Shown: in pieces, positions 1 to 6,183 of the stretch | Layout of the letters: every line of letters starts with the position of its first letter | How positions within the stretch are numbered: the first letter of the stretch is position 1 | DNA from: CAZUGA01 sp964626505 | GTDB lineage: Bacteria > Pseudomonadota > Gammaproteobacteria > Methylococcales > UBA1147 | DNA length: 9,627 nt | Direction of reading: 5' to 3' | NCBI GenBank assembly: GCA_964626505.1 | Contig: CAZVFR010000132.1 | Location: 1 to 9,627 of the forward strand | Position numbers and translations under genes: made by a program | Notes under the pieces: model-generated | Seen by the model: only the letters and a program-made list of their open reading frames with translations | Databases searched by the model: none | Told to the model about the DNA's origin: nothing

Positions 1-2
1 AG

Positions 3-83
3 GAAGATCACAAAGCGTTTACTCGACAATTGGAAAACTATTTCAAAAATGGTCTCGAACAAAACCGTGCATTGGCTTTATGA
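3..83 (+). CDS. C-terminal end of an upstream gene (partial, unidentified)
   Basis: An open frame enters from the left edge and ends at TGA 81-83. The 26 visible residues are polar and look like an amphipathic helix (ending NGLEQNRALAL). The glycosyltransferase ATG at 96 lies 12 nt after this stop, in the same frame and strand, without a clear Shine-Dalgarno sequence. That spacing suggests the two genes are co-transcribed and perhaps translationally coupled. The piece is too short to assign a family. A competing frame that stops at 85-87 cannot be excluded. Confidence 0.4.
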   Translation, partial: EDHKAFTRQLENYFKNGLEQNRALAL

Positions 84-95
84 ATAAGCTTCAGC

Positions 96-869
96 ATGTT
101 TAGTATCTCGGATACACATTTGCTGTTGATTCCCAGTTATAACAGTGGCCCTATTGTTATCGATGTCGTCGAAAAAGCGTTGGCAGTCTGGCAACCTGTC
201 TGGGTTATTGTCGACGGTAGTGATGATGGTAGTGAAATCGCATTACAGGAACTAGCGAAAACCGAAGCGCATCTGAGCATATTGATGCACGACGGCAACA
301 GGGGCAAGGGTAGCGCCGTGTATACCGGAACACAAAAGGCGCTGGAAAAGGGCTTTACTCATATACTGACGATGGATGCCGATGGTCAGCATCCGATTGC
401 TGAGATCAAAGCATTTATGGATTTATCGGTGGATAATCCCGAGGCAATGATTTTGGGTGTACCCATATTTGACCAGCACGCCCCAGCAAGCAGAGTGAAA
501 GGGCGCAAGATTTCCAATTTCTGGGCCCACTTGGAAACATTGTGGTCCTTTCGCGGTGATTCGTTATTCGGCTTTCGAACTTATCCACTCGGGCCTTTGC
601 AGGCCGTAATGAATGCCACGCCCTTCGCACGTCGTTTTGATTTCGATCCCGAAGTCGTCGTGCGTTTAACCTGGCGGGACGTGCCTGCAATCAACAAGCC
701 GGTTCCAGTCCGTTATCTTAGCCCCGAGCAAGGCGGGGTTTCACATTTTCACTATATAAGAGACAATCTTTTGTTAACCTGGATGCATATCAGACTGGTT
801 TTTGGCTTTCTGTTCAGATTGCCTTGCTTATCAATCAGACGTTTTCGCCGTCACCAGACAGCTTCTTAA
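96..869 (+). CDS. Family 2 glycosyltransferase of an aryl polyene-type cluster
   Basis: A 257-residue GT-A fold, family 2 glycosyltransferase. Seen: the N-terminal strand and nucleotide-binding start IPSYNSG (12-18), VDGSDDGS (39-46), GKGSAVYTG (70-78), the metal/nucleotide-sugar DxD motif MDADGQHP with D94 and D96, and a later RFDFDPEVVVRL block resembling the acceptor-side region of polyprenyl-phosphate GT2 enzymes. The last 40 residues are hydrophobic then strongly basic (FGFLFRLP, RRFRRH), which fits peripheral inner-membrane association. Such enzymes are common in xanthomonadin/aryl polyene clusters, where they are thought to glycosylate the pigment lipid; sugar and acceptor cannot be read here. 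ATG 96 is preferred because the fold starts 8 residues later, though no good ribosome site precedes it. It converges on the ketoreductase with only 26 bp between stops. Confidence 0.85.
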   Translation: MFSISDTHLLLIPSYNSGPIVIDVVEKALAVWQPVWVIVDGSDDGSEIALQELAKTEAHLSILMHDGNRGKGSAVYTGTQKALEKGFTHILTMDADGQHPIAEIKAFMDLSVDNPEAMILGVPIFDQHAPASRVKGRKISNFWAHLETLWSFRGDSLFGFRTYPLGPLQAVMNATPFARRFDFDPEVVVRLTWRDVPAINKPVPVRYLSPEQGGVSHFHYIRDNLLLTWMHIRLVFGFLFRLPCLSIRRFRRHQTAS

Positions 870-895
870 ATTTGCCCTCTGGTGAAAAATGCGAG

Positions 896-1615
896 CTAGA
901 CCATGGCACCGTTAATGCCGATAATCTGCCCGGAGACATAAGCAGCATCTTCCGAACATAAAAACGCCGTCAATGCGGCGACCTCCTCCGGTCTTCCGGC
1001 TCGTTTCATCGGCACTAGGGTTTTAATCTGTTCGGCACTAAAAGTCGATGCGGATTTTTGACCCTGAATTATCCCCGGAGCGATGGTGTTGACGGTAATT
1101 TTTCTGGAAGCCAATTCCAAGGCCAGCGATTTGGTGGCACCGTGTAACGCGGCTTTAGCGGCCGCATAATTGCACTGCCCACGATTACCCATTACTCCTG
1201 ATATAGATGACATATTGATGATTCGACCCCAGCGAGTTGCGATCATAGCCATTAATAACGGTTGCGTAACGTTGTAAAAGCCATTGACGGTCACATCGAT
1301 AACGCTGCGCCACTCATTTATTTTCATGCCGGCCAGCGGCGCATCGATGTGTATGCCGGCATTATTGACAATAATTTGGATCGGCTGCTGTTTGATTAAT
1401 GGTTCCAGTTTGGCGGTACAGGCATCGTAATCGGTCACATCAAAAACGCTAGCCTCCGCGGACCCTCCTCGATCTTTAATTTGCTCGACTACGGCGACGG
1501 CTTTGTCAGAATTGTTATTACTGTGGACAATGACGTGAATATCTTCTTGGGCGAGACGTTTGCATATTGCTGATCCCAGGTCGCCGCTGCCGCCGGTAAT
1601 CAGTGCTATTCTCAC
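896..1615 (-). CDS. fabG: 3-oxoacyl-ACP reductase, FabG/ApeQ-type SDR
   Basis: Short-chain dehydrogenase/reductase, about 239 residues from the preferred start. It should reduce 3-ketoacyl-ACP intermediates with NADPH during polyene chain building. Seen: the Rossmann motif TGGSGDLG (7-14, with D where FabG usually has the second Gly), NNAG (84-87), and the catalytic S137, Y150 and K154 in YAAAK with the Ser-Tyr spacing of FabG. The region around 107-113 reads DVTVNGF, so the usual active-site Asn appears to be Thr. The C-terminus GQIIGINGAMV is typical of the family. The frame is open back to a TTG at 1630, but GTG at 1615 is the better start: it overlaps the dehydratase stop as GTGA, has GGGA about 10 nt upstream, and begins directly with the first beta strand. 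It is the last gene of the operon and the likely counterpart of ApeQ. Confidence 0.88.
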   Translation of the reverse strand: MRIALITGGSGDLGSAICKRLAQEDIHVIVHSNNNSDKAVAVVEQIKDRGGSAEASVFDVTDYDACTAKLEPLIKQQPIQIIVNNAGIHIDAPLAGMKINEWRSVIDVTVNGFYNVTQPLLMAMIATRWGRIINMSSISGVMGNRGQCNYAAAKAALHGATKSLALELASRKITVNTIAPGIIQGQKSASTFSAEQIKTLVPMKRAGRPEEVAALTAFLCSEDAAYVSGQIIGINGAMV

Positions 1616-2058
1616 AATGCTTGTTCCCAATTATTGATGACGGTAGCCTTGGCCTTGAGCAAGGTGTTAGCATCCGCGTCAGTAATCACGAATTGATAAA
1701 TCGCGCCAGTCGAAGTATTAATTTCTACGTTAGCGATTATGATAATTTCATCGTGGACATTATCAAGCGTATCGATAGTAATATCGACATTACGGACCGC
1801 GGCAAGCACGCCCGAGGCCGTCGTCTTCGTCAATAAACCACCGTGGATTGCCATGGCCTGAGCGCCGTATTCGAGAAGATGGATAGAGGATAACTTGCCA
1901 TCCAGTCGCAGTGGGTTATCCGGGTCTTTATGAGAAGTTGCGGCACAACGAATAGTTTGCTCGTCCCAGTAATCGACTCGGTTAATCAAGCACATCGACC
2001 CGGAATGCGGAATCAACCGTTCGATTTGATCTGGGTACAAAGGAAGATGCGACGCCAT
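1612..2058 (-). CDS. apeP: ApeP-type 3-hydroxyacyl-ACP dehydratase (hotdog fold)
   Basis: A 148-residue hotdog-fold protein of the ApeP dehydratase type. It is expected to dehydrate 3-hydroxyacyl-ACP intermediates of the conjugated polyene, alongside the second dehydratase in this operon. Seen: near the N-terminus IERLIPHSGSMCLINRV, the hallmark of the family, then the central helix HLLEYGAQAMAIHGG with conserved His and Glu, followed by beta strands consistent with the hotdog sheet. There is no signal peptide, as expected for a cytoplasmic ACP-dependent enzyme. The frame is open to a TTG at 2064, but ATG 2058 is preferred. It starts 11 nt after the acyltransferase stop, and its TGA overlaps the ketoreductase GTG, so translation is probably coupled. 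The symbol is by family resemblance only. Confidence 0.85.
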   Translation of the reverse strand: MASHLPLYPDQIERLIPHSGSMCLINRVDYWDEQTIRCAATSHKDPDNPLRLDGKLSSIHLLEYGAQAMAIHGGLLTKTTASGVLAAVRNVDITIDTLDNVHDEIIIIANVEINTSTGAIYQFVITDADANTLLKAKATVINNWEQAL

Positions 2059-2069
2059 CTGCAATACCG

Positions 2070-3107
2070 TTATTCATCCCGCCAATAATCGTAAAAATTA
2101 AACCAATTAAACGGTGCGGCGTTCATCTGTTTTTCTCTTACTTTGTGCGTCAGCAGAATAATATCTGCCTGTTTTTCCTCATGTGGATCCTTCTGGATCA
2201 CGGCCTCAATACTGATACCAGCATCACCCAGAATAGACGTCACTTCNNNNNNNNNNGCGTTCATCTGTTTTTCCACAATATCGGCATATTGCTGCACCCA
2301 ATATTGGATATCCTGCTGGCGCTGATCGCGCTTCAAATGAATCTTCTCCGCGAGTAAATTGAAATGCAGTTGGTATTGATTGCCGCCTTTGTAAATTCCG
2401 AAAAACACGATGATCGGCACCTTGAGTGAAGCCGCAATCAGAATCGGCGCTGTCGGCAATACGATTTCATCACCCAGCAGGGTACATTTTACCGTTTTCT
2501 CTTTTTTTTCACCCATAATCCGGTCACCAAGCATCCCGACAGCGCTCCCGGCATCGACTGCATCTTTGACTTGTAATAGGCTATCCGGGGCGCCAATTGG
2601 GATAATCACTTTGGAAAGGCCCGGATTAAGCGCATTGAGGATTTTGACGATCATTGGGTTTTGCCCTTGGTGCATCAATATTTTAATCGGCACGGGACAT
2701 TTTTTGATCGCATAGCTACGCAGTACCTCGAAGCTACCCAGATGGCTACCCAGTAATATGCAACCGGTACCTTGCTGTGAGTATTTCAATGGCAGGTTTT
2801 CGCGGGGAAAGATAACATCAAGTTTCTCGAATTGCCCGGTCATTAAATACACGCGATCCAAAATCGTTGACGCAAAACAGTGGATATGCCGCGAAACGTC
2901 CAACAAGGTCGGCTTGCGCTGTAATACTCTGGCCAGGTAATGTTTTGATGCTCTTCGTTGGGATGGCGCAAAGATCAGATAATATAAGGTAATCGGGTAG
3001 AGCAGGAGCCGGGCGGCGGGACGTCCTAAATTGAGCGCAATCCAGCGAATGCTCGTTAATGCCAACGGGTTGCTGTGTTCCTTATGATTTTGCCAGGATT
3101 GGGTCAT
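2070..3107 (-). CDS. LpxL/HtrB-like acyltransferase, with an assembly insertion near its 3' end
   Basis: Lysophospholipid acyltransferase superfamily (lipid A lauroyl/myristoyl acyltransferase-like), probably adding an acyl chain to the pigment lipid at the inner membrane. Seen: a hydrophobic, basic N-terminal region (about 20-50), the catalytic HX4E motif SHLGSFE with H122 and E127, GMLGDRIMG (191-199), and the family-typical C-terminus PFNWFNFYDYW. As assembled it codes for 345 residues, but residues 284-329 (N gap plus a homoserine-dehydrogenase-like ACT segment) are foreign. They sit between two copies of EKQMN. Joining the first EKQMN directly to AAPFNWF gives about 299 residues, normal for the family. 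ATG 3107 overlaps the preceding dehydratase stop as ATGA, and ApeP follows after about 11 nt. The family is certain; the true 3' sequence needs re-sequencing. Confidence 0.87.
   Translation of the reverse strand: MTQSWQNHKEHSNPLALTSIRWIALNLGRPAARLLLYPITLYYLIFAPSQRRASKHYLARVLQRKPTLLDVSRHIHCFASTILDRVYLMTGQFEKLDVIFPRENLPLKYSQQGTGCILLGSHLGSFEVLRSYAIKKCPVPIKILMHQGQNPMIVKILNALNPGLSKVIIPIGAPDSLLQVKDAVDAGSAVGMLGDRIMGEKKEKTVKCTLLGDEIVLPTAPILIAASLKVPIIVFFGIYKGGNQYQLHFNLLAEKIHLKRDQRQQDIQYWVQQYADIVEKQMNXXXXEVTSILGDAGISIEAVIQKDPHEEKQADIILLTHKVREKQMNAAPFNWFNFYDYWRDE
2119..2246 (-). other. Foreign homoserine dehydrogenase ACT-domain fragment (probable misjoin)
   Basis: Read on the minus strand in the acyltransferase frame, this stretch gives EVTSILGDAGISIEAV, then a QKDPHEE segment, then ADIILLTHKVREKQMN. 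That is the regulatory ACT domain at the C-terminus of proteobacterial homoserine dehydrogenase (Hom), an enzyme of threonine/methionine synthesis unrelated to an LpxL-like acyltransferase. Its last 17 bp (2119-2135, encoding EKQMN) are identical to 2257-2273 on the other side of the N gap. The unique foreign part is 2136-2246 (111 bp). A contig end that ran through the shared 17-mer into hom explains this best. Confidence 0.8.
2247..2256. other. Assembly gap (10 Ns)
   Basis: Ten undetermined bases inside the acyltransferase frame. The number is likely a scaffolder default, so true distance and sequence are unknown, and the frame preserved across it may be accidental. The Ns are followed at once by the second copy of the 17-bp repeat. 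Confidence 0.98.
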
Positions 3108-3412
3108 CTTGTTTGTTCAATGGTTAGCATACCGGAGGCCAGTTTAAACTCCGCGGTAAAACACTCGAATTTAATCGACAAGGCGGTTTTCTCGGTCAGT
3201 TGAATGCTAAAGTTTTGTTCGGGATACAAGGGTTGGTGGAACTTTGCCCGCGGCATACCGATGATTCTAAAGGCCGGTTTCCAGTATTTCAGCAAGCATT
3301 GGGTATAGTCGAGCAGGATTACACCCGGTACGATCGGATTGTCCGGAAAGTGTCCCGCCAAACAAGGATGCCCGGCAGCTATCCGGTAGTGTCTGCTGAT
3401 GGTCTCAGGCAA
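3104..3412 (-). CDS. apeI: ApeI-type 3-hydroxyacyl-ACP dehydratase (FabA/FabZ-like hotdog)
   Basis: A 102-residue single-hotdog protein of the FabZ/ApeI type, expected to dehydrate 3-hydroxyacyl-ACP to the trans-2-enoyl form during polyene extension. Seen: HPCLAGHFPDNPIVPGVILLD near the N-terminus (residues 15-35), containing the catalytic His of the GHFPxxPxxPGV motif. Where FabZ has Glu on the following helix this protein has Asp (LLDYTQ), as in ApeI-like enzymes. It is shorter than FabZ (about 140-150 aa). The only upstream start in frame before a stop is TTG 3412, 11 nt after the halogenase-like gene's stop, with just a weak purine tract ahead; translation may depend on coupling. Its TGA overlaps the acyltransferase ATG (ATGA). 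With ApeP it forms the two-dehydratase set typical of aryl polyene pathways. Confidence 0.83.
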   Translation of the reverse strand: MPETISRHYRIAAGHPCLAGHFPDNPIVPGVILLDYTQCLLKYWKPAFRIIGMPRAKFHQPLYPEQNFSIQLTEKTALSIKFECFTAEFKLASGMLTIEQTR

Positions 3413-3423
3413 GGTTATTGTCT

Positions 3424-5055
3424 TTAATGAGTTGAATCATTTGTGTCATCTAATCTAAACAAGTCGAACATTGTAGCTAAATAATCTGACCGGCCAGACT
3501 GAATCTTCGGAGCGATTTCATTTAAGTCGGGCACGACGCGCACAGCCTCGAGAATAATCTCGTTGGCAAGCTCTTTCACCAAAATGGTATTCTTTGAAAA
3601 CTGTTCAATCAGTTCAGCATCGTTCACGTCTTCCAGTAAGTTCTGGCTTAACGATCGTAAAAACTGCATCTTTGTATAATCAATAAAAATATCGGATTGT
3701 TTTTCCGAGGATACATCAACCTCAGCCCATGCTCTAAAAAAACGCTGCATCGCTTCATTTAACGCATAAATATCTTGCAAAAACACCCAGCCCGATTGCA
3801 TAAATGTACAATCACATAGCTTATCCTTGAAGAACAATAATGCGACACTTCCCCAATACATGCAGTAATCCCAAATTATCTTAACACTCATGATTTTGGC
3901 ATTACCCATGATGGAGTATTGATCTTCATAAAGTGGCAAAAAGGCCAAATAGATCGCGCGAAATAATTTTTCGTACTCTCGCACCTGCATATCAATAGGC
4001 ATTCCTCGATGGTGCCTGATAATCAAATCATTAATAAAGCAATTGCTTATCGCAATAAAATCACTGCCAGGTGAATAAAATGGATCCACAAAAACCCCGG
4101 AGTCCCCGGTGATACACCATCTATCCGCGGAATACATTTTTTTACAGTTATGCGAATAGTGCTTCATCGTTTTAAAATCTTGCAGCAAATTACTCTGGTC
4201 TTGAATGATCGCGGCACACTGAGGCTCATAGGTTTTTAACCATTCGACCGCCCGTCCAAAGTTATTAAATTCGACAAATGGATGGTATTTTGGATCCGCG
4301 ACAATACCAATGCTGGTTGAGCCCGACGCCAGTGGAATTAGCCAGACCCAATAGCCTTTTCCAAATAGATGATTAGTGCTCAGTCTGCGAGCGATTTTCA
4401 CGCGATTTATCCATTGTTCGCAAGAACTCCAATTGTCGATATCGATCTTGCTCGCAATCCTAAACCAGACAGCGTTCACGTTATGGTAAGCGGGTCTGCT
4501 TAGCTTGAGTTGCCTTTTTAAAAGGCCATTCCGACCGCTTGCATCGACCAACCATCGTGCTCGCACCTTTCGTGTCTGATTATCCTGAACAACCGAAACT
4601 TCATGATCATTTTTTCCGAGTTTAATTCCCTTAACAACAGTTTCATCACAAAAATCGATGCCCCGTTGCAAACATTCTTGCGCAAGAGCATTTTCGAAAC
4701 GTCCACGATCCAACTGAAAGCTTTGTACCGGCGGAAAGGCACTCGGTCCCAGTTCGATTCTTTTTGAAATATCTTGATTGGCTTCAAACGAGTAAAAAAA
4801 CCGTAACCCAAGCTTGGGTAATTGATTATCCAACAGGTGCTGTAGACCGAGGGTTTTTTGGAAATAGCGGCTGCCAATCTCTACGCACGATTCACCCACT
4901 TTATGAGAAGACTCGGCTACGGGATGCTTGTGTTTTTCGATGATCGCGATACGCAGATCCGCGGCGTTTTGTTTTAACTGAATGGCTAAGCATAAACCGG
5001 CAAGTCCTCCACCCATTACCACGACATCATAAGCATCGCCGATACTTGTCAACAC
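3424..5055 (-). CDS. FAD-dependent oxidoreductase of the flavin-dependent halogenase type
   Basis: A 543-residue FAD enzyme, first gene of the operon. Seen: dinucleotide-binding GGGLAG (15-20) with the acidic end of the second strand at E40; KVGES (52-56); PKLGLRFF with K81, at about the position of the catalytic lysine of tryptophan halogenases (K79 of PrnA/RebH); DASGR (171-175); the halogenase signature WxWxIP as WVWLIP (236-241); and the second FAD motif GDSGVFVDPFYSPGSD (317-332). Residues after about 380 form a mostly helical C-terminal domain. The family adds chloride or bromide to aromatic rings using FADH2 from a partner reductase; in xanthomonadin-type pathways this would fit a halogenated aryl head group. 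Activity here is inferred, and a plain monooxygenase/oxidoreductase role is the alternative. Start GTG 5055 is chosen for GAGG at 5064-5061, 5 nt upstream. Confidence 0.82.
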   Translation of the reverse strand: MLTSIGDAYDVVVMGGGLAGLCLAIQLKQNAADLRIAIIEKHKHPVAESSHKVGESCVEIGSRYFQKTLGLQHLLDNQLPKLGLRFFYSFEANQDISKRIELGPSAFPPVQSFQLDRGRFENALAQECLQRGIDFCDETVVKGIKLGKNDHEVSVVQDNQTRKVRARWLVDASGRNGLLKRQLKLSRPAYHNVNAVWFRIASKIDIDNWSSCEQWINRVKIARRLSTNHLFGKGYWVWLIPLASGSTSIGIVADPKYHPFVEFNNFGRAVEWLKTYEPQCAAIIQDQSNLLQDFKTMKHYSHNCKKMYSADRWCITGDSGVFVDPFYSPGSDFIAISNCFINDLIIRHHRGMPIDMQVREYEKLFRAIYLAFLPLYEDQYSIMGNAKIMSVKIIWDYCMYWGSVALLFFKDKLCDCTFMQSGWVFLQDIYALNEAMQRFFRAWAEVDVSSEKQSDIFIDYTKMQFLRSLSQNLLEDVNDAELIEQFSKNTILVKELANEIILEAVRVVPDLNEIAPKIQSGRSDYLATMFDLFRLDDTNDSTH

Positions 5056-5060
5056 CTTAA

Positions 5061-5064
5061 CCTC
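5061..5064 (-). promoter_or_regulatory. Ribosome binding site of the halogenase-like gene
   Basis: GAGG on the minus strand, 5 nt before the GTG at 5055. It decides a non-ATG start: an ATG 11 nt further upstream is out of frame and soon closed by a stop. Confidence 0.6.
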
Positions 5065-5298
5065 ATAGTAGAAAAGGATAACCGTGAGATTAATTTAACC
5101 CGTTCTAACATTCCAACCTGTGTATACCTTTTGCGTTCGTTGTTGGCACCCAATTAAATACGCCTTGTATAGATATTCATTAAACGGCTTATATTGACTA
5201 GCCTAATAGGAAAAACCGACATTAAACGCGAACAGAGCCTCTTTAAAAATCATGCTTGTTTCCGTCGCTCGTGACATTGTAATTTAGAATTTTGTCGC

Positions 5299-5314
5299 AA
5301 ACGATTAATCGTTT
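5299..5314. promoter_or_regulatory. 16-bp perfect palindrome, candidate operator
   Basis: aaacgattaatcgttt is its own reverse complement over all 16 bases and lies about 245 bp upstream of the operon's first start codon in otherwise non-coding sequence. A perfect dyad of this length is typical of a site for a dimeric regulator, but I cannot name the regulator and no regulator gene is in view. Confidence 0.35.
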
Positions 5315-5345
5315 CTGGAGAAAACTAAAAGTACTAATTTACATC

Positions 5346-5397
5346 ATAAAGAGCCTTTTCCGATAATTCCAGCCGACAAAAGGCTATGGGCCTTTAT
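5346..5397. repeat. Nested inverted repeat (possible hairpin)
   Basis: An inner stem agcctttt (5352-5359) / aaaaggct (5378-5385) is continued by an outer stem ataaag (5346-5351) / ctttat (5392-5397), with a 6-nt bulge on the right side only and an 18-nt loop. It sits in the 711-bp stretch 5056-5766 between the operon and the lipoprotein gene. There is no T-tract of terminator type. Function unknown. Confidence 0.35.
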
Positions 5398-5506
5398 ATA
5401 CGGATGTTTCGAATAGTCCGTGAAATCAGTTCCTGGATCCGAATAGTCACGCTGTCAAATGTCCACGGGGGGTTGATAGCTTCCGATAAAGCTTGGCGGT
5501 GATTAA

Positions 5507-5562
5507 GAGGCTGTCTGGTCAAAAGTGATATTGGCTGCAATACATTTTAACCAGACAGCCTC
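5507..5562. mobile_element. 56-bp MITE-like palindromic element with TAA flanks
   Basis: Nearly perfect inverted arms: 5506-5524 (agaggctgtctggtcaaaa) against 5545-5563 (ttttaaccagacagcctct), 18 of 19 positions pairing, with a 20-nt centre. Taking the element as GAGGCTG...CAGCCTC (5507-5562), TAA stands directly on both sides (5504-5506 and 5563-5565), which looks like a 3-bp target duplication. Ends of this kind and TNA duplications are known for some IS5-group elements, so this may be a miniature derivative with no transposase. The family link is an inference. Confidence 0.5.
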
Positions 5563-5563
5563 T

Positions 5564-5766
5564 AAGATTGAAGTGCGGTAGTTCAGACTTGATTTTACCG
5601 ACGGTGTCGCATCAGCTCGGATGCGAAAGGTTGAGCTTCAACAGCGGATTCAGTCGGCCTGGTAGTGGGCTTGCTACAGGCTTAAACCGGCCGAGTGTGT
5701 GTGAAAATTCAGATTATATTGCTCCGCTTAGCTCATCAAACTCGCTAATGTTGGAGCGAGAATGAA
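5564..5766. other. Hairpin-rich non-coding stretch, no convincing gene
   Basis: A plus-strand open frame here starts only at TTG and has no ribosome site, so I do not call a gene. The stretch contains several stems: cgcatc/gatgcg (5608-5613/5620-5625), gttga/tcaac (5630-5634/5638-5642), tcggcc/ggccga (5654-5659/5689-5694) enclosing gtag/ctac (5662-5665/5674-5677), and ctcgct/agcgag (5741-5746/5755-5760). It abuts the MITE-like element. It could be a structured RNA or a mobile-element remnant. Confidence 0.3.
5741..5760 (-). terminator. Weak intrinsic terminator candidate after the lipoprotein gene
   Basis: ctcgct/agcgag form a 6-bp stem with an 8-nt loop, 6 bp past the lipoprotein stop codon at 5767-5769. 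On the minus strand the stem is followed only by TTTG, so the U-tract is poor. Confidence 0.3.
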
Positions 5767-6183
5767 CTATAGGAGAGGATATTCTATATAATTTTTAATC
5801 TGATCCGCCAACCGTTGGATCCAAACGTTATAATTCTCATGGATTTCACGGCCATCGTACTCCAAATTCTCACTACCTACATAGATAATGCTGAACTGTG
5901 TTCTATCATAGGGAATCGACACCGTGGCTGTATATGCCGGCTTTTTATATACACCTCGCATTTCTCCGTGACGAATTTTCTTGATCCACCAATCCAGACG
6001 GCGACCGGCTGACCAGATTGCGTTTTCAATGTCTTCTTCCGTTGCGGAAGGATCCGGCGATATGGGTATATGTCTCGCGTTATAAATTGGCGCGGTTCTG
6101 CAAGCGCTCAAAATGAGGGTCAAAAGTACAATTAAAACACTCTTACTGATAGTCCTTTTTGTTTGTGTAGTCGTAACGATCAT
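5767..6183 (-). CDS. Small envelope lipoprotein, function unknown
   Basis: A 138-residue predicted lipoprotein. Seen: a basic N-region (KR, 9-10), a hydrophobic stretch SVLIVLLTLILSAC with the lipobox LSAC, so that signal peptidase II would cleave before C28. R29 at position +2 does not signal inner-membrane retention, so the outer membrane is the expected site. The mature part has a conserved-looking helix IWSAGRRLDWWIKK and, at the C-terminus, SENLEYDG followed by IHENYNVWIQRLADQI. I know this pattern from small uncharacterised proteobacterial lipoproteins; no function is established. ATG 6183 has GAGG 8 nt upstream (6192-6195). The start codon lies inside a potential 10-bp leader stem. It stands alone: 711 bp separate it from the halogenase-like gene downstream on the same strand, with repeats between, so membership in the pigment operon is unlikely. 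Confidence 0.75.
   Translation of the reverse strand: MIVTTTQTKRTISKSVLIVLLTLILSACRTAPIYNARHIPISPDPSATEEDIENAIWSAGRRLDWWIKKIRHGEMRGVYKKPAYTATVSIPYDRTQFSIIYVGSENLEYDGREIHENYNVWIQRLADQIKNYIEYPLL

Larger units (their letters stand above)
2119..2273. repeat. 17-bp direct repeat flanking the hom-like segment and N gap
   Basis: The sequence gcgttcatctgtttttc occurs at 2119-2135 and at 2257-2273, identical over 17 bp and diverging at the next base (t at 2136, c at 2274). Both copies encode EKQMN on the minus strand. One copy belongs to the acyltransferase; the other is probably the chance-identical stretch of hom that misled the assembler. Confidence 0.9.

Noticed and set aside
415..690. A 91-residue minus-strand frame inside the glycosyltransferase gene
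   Set aside because: A shadow of the well-supported plus-strand GT2 gene.
1603..1836. Plus-strand frame opposite the ApeP-type gene
   Set aside because: Antisense shadow; the minus-strand protein has clear family motifs.
2070..3107. A genuine fusion of an LpxL-like acyltransferase with an ACT regulatory domain
   Set aside because: The ACT piece lacks both its beginning and its end, sits inside the conserved C-terminus, and is bounded by an N gap and an exact 17-bp repeat, all pointing to assembly error.
4518..4877. A 119-residue minus-strand frame inside the halogenase-like gene
   Set aside because: Alternative-frame shadow with no motif, within a strongly supported gene on the same strand.
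5410..5448. Direct repeat cgaatagtc at 5410-5418 and 5440-5448, 30 bp apart, as a CRISPR start
   Set aside because: Only two 9-nt copies with no further units; too short for a CRISPR array.
5568..5765. A 65-residue plus-strand open frame
   Set aside because: It starts at TTG without a ribosome site, shows no domain, and overlaps several hairpins.
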